A program made the translations under genes and the position numbers. Below, in pieces: positions 1 through 5,380 of a DNA stretch of 5,380 bases (its first letter is position 1; every line of letters starts with the position of its first letter). The notes under the pieces are model-generated. The model did not search any database. It saw only the letters and a program-made list of their open reading frames with translations, and had not been told where the DNA came from. Origin of the DNA: Chloroflexota bacterium (GTDB lineage: Bacteria > Chloroflexota > Anaerolineae > Aggregatilineales > UBA2796); contig JAGHYP010000193.1 of assembly GCA_017743585.1 (NCBI GenBank), positions 1-5,380 on the forward strand, in the 5' to 3' direction.

Positions 1-246
1 CTGCACAAGGCGGGCTGCGATAAAGGCGTGTTCATTCAGCTGACCGTAGATGACGCTGAGGCGCTACCAATTCCGAACATGCCCTACAGCTTCAGCGTTC
101 TGAAGCAAGCGCAAGCGGAGGGCGACTACGAAGCGCTCCAAAGTCGCGGCAGGCGCATCATTCGCTTGCATCTGGGCGCTGAGCCAATGGTCGGCTTGGC
201 AAAGTTGGAGGCGGCAATTCAGGCGATCGCTGCCAAGCAAAAGTGA
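1..246 (+). CDS. Phosphoglucose isomerase C-terminus, probably the end of a transaldolase/PGI fusion (5' truncated)
   Basis: This is the last 81 codons of a gene that begins before the window; the frame is open from base 1 and ends at TGA (244-246). The product would interconvert glucose 6-phosphate and fructose 6-phosphate in the cytoplasm. It opens with LHKAGCDKGVF, matching the HSTGQLHKGG..GVF region near the end of this isomerase type. A DDAEALPIP segment follows, then a short helix with LKQAQAEGDYEAL, and finally GRRIIRLHLG, the usual closing strand. This C-terminal pattern is the one I know from bifunctional transaldolase/phosphoglucose isomerases of Chloroflexota, Cyanobacteria and Actinobacteria. 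The transaldolase half is not visible, so a stand-alone isomerase remains possible. The GTG at 28 is an internal valine, not a start. The isomerase identity is fairly secure; the fusion is inference. Confidence 0.82.
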   Translation: MHKAGCDKGVFIQLTVDDAEALPIPNMPYSFSVLKQAQAEGDYEALQSRGRRIIRLHLGAEPMVGLAKLEAAIQAIAAKQK

Positions 247-1221
247 TCAGCGACCATCGCGTTGGGAGCGCAGCAAGTTGACGATCAGGTTGATCGCATC
301 GCGCGGGTCGCTGCCCAAGTAATAACCGTCTACTTGGCGGCGCAGCTCGGGATCAGTGTCAAAAGCGCGCCCGCCGTAGCCGAAGAGCGGCGGATTCGGA
401 CACTGGCTCTGAGCGAGCAATGGCTTGACTTCGCGCAGGGCGAGCGCAGAGGCGGCGCTACTGGCGGAGAGACAGATCATGGCGGCGCGCTCTTGGATCG
501 CCGTCTGCACAATATCATCCACTGGCACATCCTGCCCGAGGTAGATAGCGTTGAAGCCGTGTTGGCGCAACATGACTGCGAAAATCAGCGCGCCGACCTC
601 ATGGCGCTCGCCGGGCGCACAACCGACGATGATCATCGGCATGTCGCTGCGATGCGGATAGGCCTGCAGCAAGCCGAGCAATCTGCCGCGCAGATAGGTG
701 GTGGCAAAATGCTCAATCGAGATCGAAATCTCGCCGCGATGCCACAGCTCGCCGATCTCGACCAAAGCAGGCGTGATGACCTCCACGTAGACGGTCGGCA
801 TCGTGAACAAGACAAAGGCCTGCTCGATCACTTCATCGGCGCGCTCTGTGTCGAGGCTGATCAGCGCCTGCACCAGCGGTTGAACAAATTCAGCGGGCGG
901 CTGCGGCGTATGCCGATCAAGGACAGCAGAGGCGTCTTGCGGCTCGATGTAGATTGTATCTCCGTGCTGGCGTGCTGCTTCCAGCATGGCGACCACGCGG
1001 CTGATTGTCAGGCCTTCTTCCATCTGCCGGCGCACCCAGCGCAGCAGCGCCACATCGCGTTCAGAGTACAGACGGTAGCCGCTAGCAGTCCGCTTCGGCT
1101 GGATCAGCGTGTAGCGGCGTTCCCAAGCGCGCAGCGTCGCGGCTGAGATGCCCGTCTGCTGCTCGACCGCTTTCATGTTGTAGATCGGTTCGTCCGGGTA
1201 ATCCTCGAGTTGACGCCGCAT
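247..1221 (-). CDS. CarH/LitR-like MerR-family regulator with adenosylcobalamin light-sensor domain
   Basis: This 324-aa protein is a predicted light-responsive transcriptional repressor. Residues 14-80 form a MerR winged helix-turn-helix (TGISAATLRAWERRY, then SGYRLYSERDVALL). After a linker (about 85-110) comes a four-helix cobalamin-binding cap (about 112-190) and a Rossmann-type B12 domain (about 194-320). The cap carries W160 and E170-H171 in the W-x9-EH arrangement of CarH, with H161 directly after the Trp, where CarH places its second, light-adduct histidine. The Rossmann domain has E205-x-H207-xx-G210, the lower-ligand motif, then a serine-rich LSASSAAS segment and a GYGG loop. In known CarH proteins, dark AdoCbl-bound tetramers bind the operator, and light breaks the Co-C bond and releases DNA. 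The ATG at 1221 places the helix-turn-helix near the N-terminus as in relatives; no clear Shine-Dalgarno precedes it. The stop abuts that of the convergent isomerase gene. Family assignment is strong; actual light sensing is inferred from conserved residues. Confidence 0.9.
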   Translation of the reverse strand: MRRQLEDYPDEPIYNMKAVEQQTGISAATLRAWERRYTLIQPKRTASGYRLYSERDVALLRWVRRQMEEGLTISRVVAMLEAARQHGDTIYIEPQDASAVLDRHTPQPPAEFVQPLVQALISLDTERADEVIEQAFVLFTMPTVYVEVITPALVEIGELWHRGEISISIEHFATTYLRGRLLGLLQAYPHRSDMPMIIVGCAPGERHEVGALIFAVMLRQHGFNAIYLGQDVPVDDIVQTAIQERAAMICLSASSAASALALREVKPLLAQSQCPNPPLFGYGGRAFDTDPELRRQVDGYYLGSDPRDAINLIVNLLRSQRDGR

Positions 1222-1236
1222 GAATTTGGAGAACGC

Positions 1237-1294
1237 TTGTCCACTTTTTGTCTAGGTATTGGTCATTGTAGATCGCGTCAGTATTCGTTGTCAA
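1237..1294 (-). promoter_or_regulatory. Putative operator: four TN(G/T)ACAA repeats over the regulator promoter
   Basis: On the minus strand there are four copies of T-N-(G/T)-ACAA: TTGACAA (1288-1294), TCTACAA (1266-1272), TAGACAA (1248-1254) and TGGACAA (1237-1243). Start-to-start spacings are 22, 18 and 11 bp. The last two form an exact 11-bp direct-repeat step, and the first two are two such steps apart. As I recall, CarH of Thermus binds tandem 11-bp direct repeats with a TACA-like core that overlap the -35 region, so this layout suits binding by the adjacent gene product and autorepression. Caution: the first two copies coincide with the -35 and -10 boxes, whose consensus alone would generate much of the match. 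Confidence 0.45.
1265..1294 (-). promoter_or_regulatory. Sigma70-type promoter of the CarH-like gene
   Basis: Read on the minus strand, a perfect -35 box TTGACA (1289-1294) is followed after 18 bp by TACAAT (1265-1270), five of six bases of the -10 consensus. Transcription would start near 1258, leaving a leader of about 37 nt before the ATG at 1221. The regulator therefore need not depend on readthrough from the codirectional dprA gene upstream. The call rests on consensus match only. Confidence 0.7.
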
Positions 1295-1394
1295 GCGAGG
1301 CTGTGCTAGGCGCAGTGCGCTCAGCTGCGGGTTGCCAAACGCGCTTGGGCATCAGCGAGACAGCAAGACGATGAATTCGCACGGTAACAATAGG

Positions 1395-2318
1395 CTACTC
1401 CTCAGGCAGTAAGCGCGGTTGCGCGCCTGAGTCCATCCGCTCAAGTGGATAGGGCGGATAGGGCAGACGGAGCACGACGTCAAGGAGCTCATCGGGCGTT
1501 TCGGGCAGCGGCTGCGCAATGGACGTCAAGAGCGCTAGGTTGCCCTCGCTGTTCGGCACGGCGAAGATGGGGATTCCTTGGGCATGTGCAAAGCGCGCAG
1601 CGTGCAGCGCGCCGCTCTCAGCGGGCGCTTCCATCACCAGCACAGCGCGGCACAAGGCTGCGATCAGGCGATTGCGCAACATCAGCCACTCAGAGCGCAC
1701 CATCTGATCGGGGGCATATTCAGAGAGCAGGAAGCCGTTGCGCTGCAATTGCGCGGCGAGCGCTACGTGTTCAGGCGGGTAAATGCGCAAGATCCCGCTA
1801 CCTAACACAGCGCCGCTACAGCCGCGCTGCGCGACCGCCGCGCTATGCGCGATGCTATCCACACCGCGCGCCAAGCCGCTGACGATCGCCCAGCCGCGCT
1901 CTGCCAAAGCGGCTGACCAGGCCGCTGTGCGCTGCTTGGTCTCAGCACTGGGCTGCCGCGTGCCGACAATAGCAATGCATTGCGCACTTGCGGGCAGAGC
2001 AGTGCCGCGCCAGAAGACGATCAGCGGGCGATTGGCGAGCCGACTGAACGACGGCGGGTAATCGGCCTCGTGCCACAGCGCGTAGTGAATGCCCTCAGCG
2101 CGCCAGCGCCGCAGGTCGGCAGCGATGCGCCTGATGTCCAGCCGTGCAAGGTTCGCTTTGACCTGCGCGCTGACGCCGCGCACGCGCTCACGCTGCTCGG
2201 GAGTAGCCGCCAAGATCGCTTGTGGTGAGCCGAAGGCTGCCAGCAAGCGCGTGATACTCTGCCAGCCCATGCCTTCCGTCAAGGCAAGCGCCGCCGCTGC
2301 GAGTCGCTCTGGGATCAC
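1395..2318 (-). CDS. dprA: DNA-processing protein DprA (Smf)
   Basis: The 307-aa cytoplasmic protein matches DprA/Smf, which binds incoming single-stranded DNA in natural transformation and loads RecA on it; it is also widespread in species not known to be competent. An N-terminal helical region (about 1-60, with LLAAFGSPQAIL) precedes the Rossmann-like DprA core. Core motifs in order are AIVGTRQPS (116-124), SGLARGVDSIAH (147-158), GSGILRIYPPEH (173-184), RNRLIAAL (215-222), SGALHAARFA (235-244) and AVP (253-255). The segment after AVP normally ends in a GxNxLI..GA stretch but is divergent here, and no C-terminal winged-helix (DML1-like) domain follows, only a Pro/Tyr-rich tail. The start is GTG at 2318, the first possible start after an in-frame TAA, with a weak GAGAG 9 nt upstream. 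It lies 173 bp upstream of the codirectional regulator gene and diverges from the VanW operon. Confidence 0.92.
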   Translation of the reverse strand: MIPERLAAAALALTEGMGWQSITRLLAAFGSPQAILAATPEQRERVRGVSAQVKANLARLDIRRIAADLRRWRAEGIHYALWHEADYPPSFSRLANRPLIVFWRGTALPASAQCIAIVGTRQPSAETKQRTAAWSAALAERGWAIVSGLARGVDSIAHSAAVAQRGCSGAVLGSGILRIYPPEHVALAAQLQRNGFLLSEYAPDQMVRSEWLMLRNRLIAALCRAVLVMEAPAESGALHAARFAHAQGIPIFAVPNSEGNLALLTSIAQPLPETPDELLDVVLRLPYPPYPLERMDSGAQPRLLPEE

Positions 2319-2601
2319 GCTGTCTAGCTCTCGAACACGTTACGCCGCACGGCAAAGCCGATTGGATGACGCGGCTTCAGGTCAACGTCTGCAGCGAGCT
2401 GTGAAGAAAGACTGGTCGCCAATCGATGAAACACGCCAAGTGCGCAGCTCATCCTTCAAGCTCTCGAGCAAAAGCGCGTCTCTCCGAATTCGCGGTCGGC
2501 CTGAAGGACTCGTGCGCGCCGCTGGTGTATTGATCGGGTACGCTGACAATTCTAGCCGAAAGTTCAGCACTTTTTATAGCAGCGCCTTTCGAGGACGCGC
2601 C

Positions 2602-2630
2602 TTGCCGCGCTCGCCTGAATCGGCTATAGT
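2602..2630 (+). promoter_or_regulatory. Candidate sigma70-type promoter for the VanW operon
   Basis: TTGCCG (2602-2607) and TATAGT (2625-2630) are separated by exactly 17 bp. The -10 box matches the consensus at five of six positions and the -35 at four of six. Transcription would start near 2637, giving a leader of about 70 nt before the ATG at 2707. No other hexamer pair in the gap is as good. Confidence 0.55.
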
Positions 2631-2693
2631 GAACGGCGTCAGCGATCTGGAATTCCGTGCGCATCTGCCTTGGCAAGGCGGCGCGATACAGTT

Positions 2694-2697
2694 GAGG
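2694..2697 (+). promoter_or_regulatory. Ribosome binding site deciding the VanW-protein start
   Basis: GAGG lies 9 nt upstream of the ATG at 2707. This supports that start over the in-frame GTG at 2629, which overlaps the -10 box, and over the long open frame that runs back into dprA. Confidence 0.6.
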
Positions 2698-2706
2698 CAA
2701 GCGGTC

Positions 2707-4614
2707 ATGGAAACTTGGCAAACGCCCTATGACGAGCAGCGCTATGGCCATTCAAGACGCCGCGCGGTGCTGCTCGCATGGCTCATCCGTCTGCCGCTGC
2801 TCGGTGCGACGGCGATCATCATGCTCTTTCTGCTGGCAGCGCTCTATCTGGCGTTGCACCAGCTGCAGTTCGCTCGGCTGATCTATCCCGGCGTTTCCGC
2901 GTTCGGCATAGACCTCTCAGGGATGACGCACCAGCAGGCGATGGCGGCGCTCGCTGCGCGCTTCACCTACGGCGAAAGCGCCGTCTTCACCTTTCGCGAT
3001 GGCGAGCGCTTCTGGCAGAGAACAGCCGCTGAGCTAGGCGTCAGCTACGACCCGCTCCAGACGGTTGAAGCCGCTTTCAAGATCGGGCGCGGCGGCAATT
3101 TGCTGGAGAACCTGCGCGAGCAGGGCGACGCATGGCTGAACGGCGCCTCAGTGCAGCCGATTATTGTCTTCGACCAATCGCGAGCCGCCGCTTTGCTCAA
3201 CCAGATCGCGGCTGAGATCAACCGCCCTGTGCACGATGCTGCGCTCATCTTGAATGGCACGCAGGTCATCGCCACTGCCAGTCAGATCGGCAGGGAAGTG
3301 GATGTTGAAGCCACGCTCGGCATGCTGCGCCAAGCTATCCTCACCCTGACCACAGGAGCTGAGATTCCGCTTGTCATCCGAGAGACGCAACCTGCCGTCC
3401 GCGACGTGGAAGAAGCCGCCGCTAAAGTTCGCGCCGCGCTCAGCAGCCCGATCCAGCTGTACTTGCCCGTCACTCGCGAAGGCGATCCTGGCCCATGGCA
3501 AGTCAGCATCGAGTTCATCAGCAGCTTGCTGAACATTCAGCGCGTCGAGAACGGCGACGGCACGGCGCGCTACACAGTGAGCGTCAATCTCGAGCCGTTG
3601 CGCGCCTTTCTGGCTGAGCTAGCGCCGCAGCTGCGCGTCGAGCCGCGCAATGCGCGTTTCGTCTTCAACGAGGCGCGCCGCGAGCTGCTGCCGATCGAAG
3701 ATAGCCTCGAGGGGCGCGAGCTGGATATTGAGGCGAGCTTGAAAGCCTTCGAAGCCGCCATCTTCCGCACGGACAATCGGCGCGTGCCGCTCAGCCTCAT
3801 CACGATCAAGCCTGCTATACCTAGCCAAGCGACCGCCCTTGAGCTCGGCATCACTGAGAAGATCGTGGAAGCGACCACGTTCTTCTACGGTTCGAGCGCT
3901 GAGCGGCGCACCAATATTCAAGTCGCGGCACGGCGCTTTCACGGCTTGGTCATCGCGCCCGGCGAAGTGTTCTCGTTCAACAAATACGTTGGCGATATCT
4001 CGCCCGAGACGGGCTATGAGACTGGTCTGGTCATATACGGCGACCGCACCATTGAGGGCGTCGGCGGCGGCGTCTGCCAAGTCAGCACTACGATCTTCCA
4101 AGCGGCGTTCTTCGGCGGCTACCCAATCCTAGAGCGCCACCCGCACGGCTATCGCGTCGGCTACTATGAGAGCGGCACGGCTATCGCCAACGGTCGGCGC
4201 TACTCAGCCGGCGTTGGCATGGACGCGACGGTCTACGCGCCGATCATTGACCTGAAGTTCCGCAACGATACGCCCTATCACATCTTGATCGCGGTCAACT
4301 TCATGCCGTCTAAGCAATCGCTGACCATCACCTTTTACAGCACAAGCGTTGGGCGCATTGTGGAGAAGATCGGTCCGCGCCTGAGCAACGTCGTGCCGCA
4401 CGGCAAGCCGAAATATACTGAGAGTCCGAGCGTGCGCCCGGGCGAGATACGCCAAGTGGACTTCGCTGTGGACGGCGTGGACGCGCGCGTCTGGCGCACC
4501 ATTCGCAGTTTGGACGGGCAGATTCTGGTCAGCAACGAGGAGTTCTTCAGCCGCTACGTGCCGTGGTCGGCGCAGTTTTTGGTGGCGCCAGGCCATGCGC
4601 CGAGGCAGCGCTAG
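2707..4614 (+). CDS. Membrane-anchored VanW family protein with two peptidoglycan-binding-like repeats
   Basis: The 635-aa protein has a basic cytoplasmic N-terminus (about 1-28, with HSRRRA) and a transmembrane helix (about 29-51). The rest is predicted to be extracytoplasmic. VSAFGIDLSGMTHQQAMAAL (63-82) is the typical entry motif. Two similar modules, about 149-231 and 292-371, each run from a short strand through a helix to a G-R-E-(V/L)-D-(V/I)-E-A motif and a proline-containing strand, resembling peptidoglycan-binding domain 4. The VanW domain (about 383-550) contains LVIAPGEVFSFNKYVG (414-429), GVGGGVCQVSTT (451-462), HPHGYRVGYY (478-487) and GMDATVYAP (504-512). The tail (about 575-629) has the family's GEIRQVDFAVDGVD and FFSRYVPW elements. 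VanW is known from vancomycin-resistance loci, and I recall recent reports of VanW domains acting as L,D-transpeptidases through the conserved Cys, here C457. A role in wall cross-linking or binding is therefore inferred, not shown. It is the first gene of a compact operon. Confidence 0.9.
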   Translation: METWQTPYDEQRYGHSRRRAVLLAWLIRLPLLGATAIIMLFLLAALYLALHQLQFARLIYPGVSAFGIDLSGMTHQQAMAALAARFTYGESAVFTFRDGERFWQRTAAELGVSYDPLQTVEAAFKIGRGGNLLENLREQGDAWLNGASVQPIIVFDQSRAAALLNQIAAEINRPVHDAALILNGTQVIATASQIGREVDVEATLGMLRQAILTLTTGAEIPLVIRETQPAVRDVEEAAAKVRAALSSPIQLYLPVTREGDPGPWQVSIEFISSLLNIQRVENGDGTARYTVSVNLEPLRAFLAELAPQLRVEPRNARFVFNEARRELLPIEDSLEGRELDIEASLKAFEAAIFRTDNRRVPLSLITIKPAIPSQATALELGITEKIVEATTFFYGSSAERRTNIQVAARRFHGLVIAPGEVFSFNKYVGDISPETGYETGLVIYGDRTIEGVGGGVCQVSTTIFQAAFFGGYPILERHPHGYRVGYYESGTAIANGRRYSAGVGMDATVYAPIIDLKFRNDTPYHILIAVNFMPSKQSLTITFYSTSVGRIVEKIGPRLSNVVPHGKPKYTESPSVRPGEIRQVDFAVDGVDARVWRTIRSLDGQILVSNEEFFSRYVPWSAQFLVAPGHAPRQR

Positions 4615-4617
4615 GCG

Positions 4618-4890
4618 ATGCCGAGTCCGCCGGTTGTCTTCGGCTTTCTGCTGGCGACGCTCTACGGCGCGCTTTTCCACCTGATCTTCGGTGGCAGCAC
4701 GCGCCGATTGGCGCTCTATCTGCTCGCCGGTTGGCTTGGCTTCGCCATTGGGCAGATTTTCGGCACCGTTTTTGAGGTGAACGCGCTGGCGATTGGCGTC
4801 TTGAACACGTTCACGGCAACCCTCGGGGCGTGGGCGGCGCTATTCATCACGCGCTTTCTATCAGGGCGAGAGACGAAGGGGCAGGAATGA
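4618..4890 (+). CDS. Small three-helix membrane protein of unknown function
   Basis: I do not recognise this 90-aa protein. It is almost entirely hydrophobic, with three predicted transmembrane helices at about residues 6-25, 31-52 and 56-81, and a short charged tail (SGRETKGQE). Glycines within the helices (GFLLATLYG, GWLGFAIGQIFG) suggest close helix packing. A conserved-looking His21 and the Arg pair at 29-30 lie at the first loop. The ATG at 4618 follows the VanW-protein stop by three bases, and a GAGG lies 12 nt upstream inside the preceding gene, so translation is probably coupled. The gene end overlaps the next start as ATGA. Expected context is the inner membrane together with the VanW protein; it could be an accessory or topology-stabilising subunit, but that is inference. 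Confidence 0.8.
   Translation: MPSPPVVFGFLLATLYGALFHLIFGGSTRRLALYLLAGWLGFAIGQIFGTVFEVNALAIGVLNTFTATLGAWAALFITRFLSGRETKGQE
4876..4881 (+). promoter_or_regulatory. Ribosome binding site for the 155-aa membrane protein
   Basis: AAGGGG lies 5 nt upstream of the ATG at 4887. This favours that start, which overlaps the preceding stop as ATGA, over the in-frame upstream start at 4830 that lies deep inside the previous gene. Confidence 0.6.
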
Positions 4891-5354
4891 GCGGTAGGCA
4901 GGCAGTTTCAGAGCAGGCGGCTGAGGCGCGGCAAGGCGGCTTATCGCGCTGGTTGTTGATCGGCGTAGGCGGCTTCATCGGCGTGATTGTGGTGCTGTTT
5001 GGCATCGCTGTGATCGGCGGCATCGCCGACTCAGAGGGCGTGGCGAATTTCTTCCGCATCCTGCGCGATCTGTTCATCGTGATCCTAGCGCTGCATACCA
5101 CTTTGATCGCCATTGCGCTCGTGATCTTGATTGCGCAGATCAGCGCGCTGATCAATATCCTGAGCAGCGAGGTCAAGCCGATCATCGAGGAAGCGCAAGA
5201 GACGGTCAGCACGGCGCGCGATACAACTGAGTTCATCAGCCGCAACGTGGCGGTGCCTGTCATTCGCATGACTTCGACGGCGGTCGGAGTCGGCGTCTTT
5301 GTGCGCGAGTTGCTCGCCATTCGGCGCAACCTGAGCGGCAGGGCGCGCAAGTGA
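4887..5354 (+). CDS. Membrane protein with two N-terminal helices and an amphipathic C-terminal helix (DUF948/YtxG-like)
   Basis: This 155-aa protein has a polar N-terminus (1-20), a first transmembrane helix (about 22-45), a short loop (IADSEGVANFFRIL) and a long second helix (about 61-92). An acidic, Ala/Thr-rich amphipathic stretch follows (about 93-120, with VKPIIEEAQETVSTARDTTE), then a mildly hydrophobic segment and a basic tail ending in RKstop. A helix followed by PIIEEAQETVxTAR resembles the general-stress/DUF948 type of small membrane proteins often found next to YtxH-like genes. The match is by general appearance and the family name is tentative. It starts by ATGA overlap with the previous gene and ends one base before the next ATG, so it is an integral operon member. 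A membrane or envelope-associated structural role is inferred. Confidence 0.8.
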   Translation: MSGRQAVSEQAAEARQGGLSRWLLIGVGGFIGVIVVLFGIAVIGGIADSEGVANFFRILRDLFIVILALHTTLIAIALVILIAQISALINILSSEVKPIIEEAQETVSTARDTTEFISRNVAVPVIRMTSTAVGVGVFVRELLAIRRNLSGRARK

Positions 5355-5355
5355 G

Positions 5356-5380
5356 ATGGCTGAAACGCGGCGACGGTCGT
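5356..5380 (+). CDS. Start of a further operon gene (3' truncated by the window end)
   Basis: An ATG one base after the previous stop (TGA-G-ATG) opens a frame reading MAETRRRS before the window ends. The spacing repeats the tight coupling of the upstream genes, and GTGAG directly before it could act as a weak ribosome binding site. Eight residues are too few to name a product; a YtxH-like or other small envelope protein would suit the context but is a guess. Confidence 0.45.

Larger units (their letters stand above)
1222..1394 (-). other. dprA-to-regulator intergenic region
   Basis: This 173-bp spacer holds the regulator promoter and repeats at its left end. Two small inverted repeats occur to the right: GCGC-AGT-GCGC (1310-1320), and a TGCCAA/TTGGGCA stem (1333-1351) with a six-base loop and one bulged G. 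Neither is followed by a T-run on the minus strand, so neither is a convincing intrinsic terminator for dprA. No small gene is apparent. Confidence 0.5.
2319..2706. other. Divergent dprA/VanW intergenic region, no convincing gene
   Basis: This 388-bp stretch separates two divergent genes. It contains a promoter-like element and a ribosome binding site for the + strand operon (listed separately). A 7-bp inverted repeat, TCCTTCA (2452-2458) and TGAAGGA (2502-2508), is separated by 43 nt and is probably incidental. Open frames crossing the region on both strands give low-complexity Arg/Ser-rich translations without recognisable domains. No tRNA-like or other structured RNA was recognised. I found no good promoter for dprA; the nearest hint is TTGACC on the minus strand (2380-2385), without a matching -10 box. 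Confidence 0.55.

Noticed and set aside
220..232. GCGATCGC palindrome resembling the cyanobacterial HIP1 repeat
   Set aside because: I noticed only a single copy, inside a coding region; there is no sign of the high density seen in cyanobacterial genomes.
262..1146. A 294-residue open frame on the + strand opposite the CarH-like gene
   Set aside because: Its translation has no recognisable domain and is rich in Arg, Gln, His and Ala, as expected for the antisense of a GC-rich gene; the minus-strand product is a clear family member.
1310..1351. Two short hairpins downstream of dprA as an intrinsic terminator
   Set aside because: The stems are short and no T-run follows on the minus strand.
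2452..2508. TCCTTCA/TGAAGGA inverted repeat as a regulatory stem
   Set aside because: The arms are only 7 bp with a 43-nt loop, which is expected by chance in several hundred bases.
2543..2549. CTGACAA, a near match to the regulator's putative repeat, in front of the VanW operon
   Set aside because: It is a single copy lacking the first T and has no 11-bp partner, so it is insufficient to propose control by the CarH-like protein.
2543..2580. Second possible promoter, CTGACA with TATAGC, upstream of the VanW gene
   Set aside because: The hexamers are about 26 bp apart, too far for a sigma70 promoter; the 2602-2630 pair has ideal spacing.
2089..2706. Upstream extension of the VanW reading frame into dprA
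   Set aside because: The extension is antisense to dprA for half its length, is Arg/Ser-rich and lacks domain features. The ATG at 2707 has a good ribosome binding site and places the membrane helix at a normal N-terminal position.
2449..2751. Possible 100-aa minus-strand gene between dprA and the VanW gene
   Set aside because: It overlaps the VanW start codon and the putative operon promoter, and its translation shows no domain or plausible pattern.

Overview
The window looks like ordinary chromosome of a GC-rich bacterium, most probably a member of Chloroflexota. This is inferred from three things: a C-terminal fragment typical of the phosphoglucose isomerase half of transaldolase/PGI fusions, a VanW-type envelope protein followed by small membrane proteins, and a CarH-like B12 photoreceptor regulator. 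No gene is diagnostic of a phylum, so the taxonomic call is tentative. There are no rRNA or tRNA genes, insertion sequences, CRISPR arrays or phage genes.

Layout. Bases 1-246 (+) are the 3' end of a sugar-phosphate isomerase gene. Its stop codon abuts, with no spacer, the stop codon of a convergent gene at 247-1221 (-). That gene encodes a MerR-family regulator with a complete cobalamin-binding light-sensor module (CarH/LitR type). It has its own strong-looking promoter, and four TNKACAA-like repeats lie over and just downstream of that promoter. Upstream of it, on the same strand, is dprA (1395-2318, -), a DNA-uptake/recombination mediator. A 388-bp gap without a convincing gene (2319-2706) separates dprA from a divergent, tightly packed + strand operon. 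The operon holds a membrane-anchored VanW-domain protein (2707-4614), a 90-aa three-helix membrane protein (4618-4890), a 155-aa two-helix membrane protein (4887-5354) and the first codons of a fourth gene (5356 to the window end).

How the genes fit together. The + strand operon is probably a cell-envelope unit, because all three complete products are predicted membrane proteins and the junctions (3-nt gap, ATGA overlap, 1-nt gap) imply translational coupling. The regulator should hold its operator in the dark with adenosylcobalamin bound and release it in light. Its own promoter is a likely target, but no carotenoid or photolyase gene is visible here, so other targets must lie elsewhere. dprA is a housekeeping/competence gene with no evident link to its neighbours.

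I did not find a convincing new biological system. The best leads are the putative light-controlled autoregulatory operator of the CarH-like gene and the uncharacterised small membrane proteins coupled to VanW.
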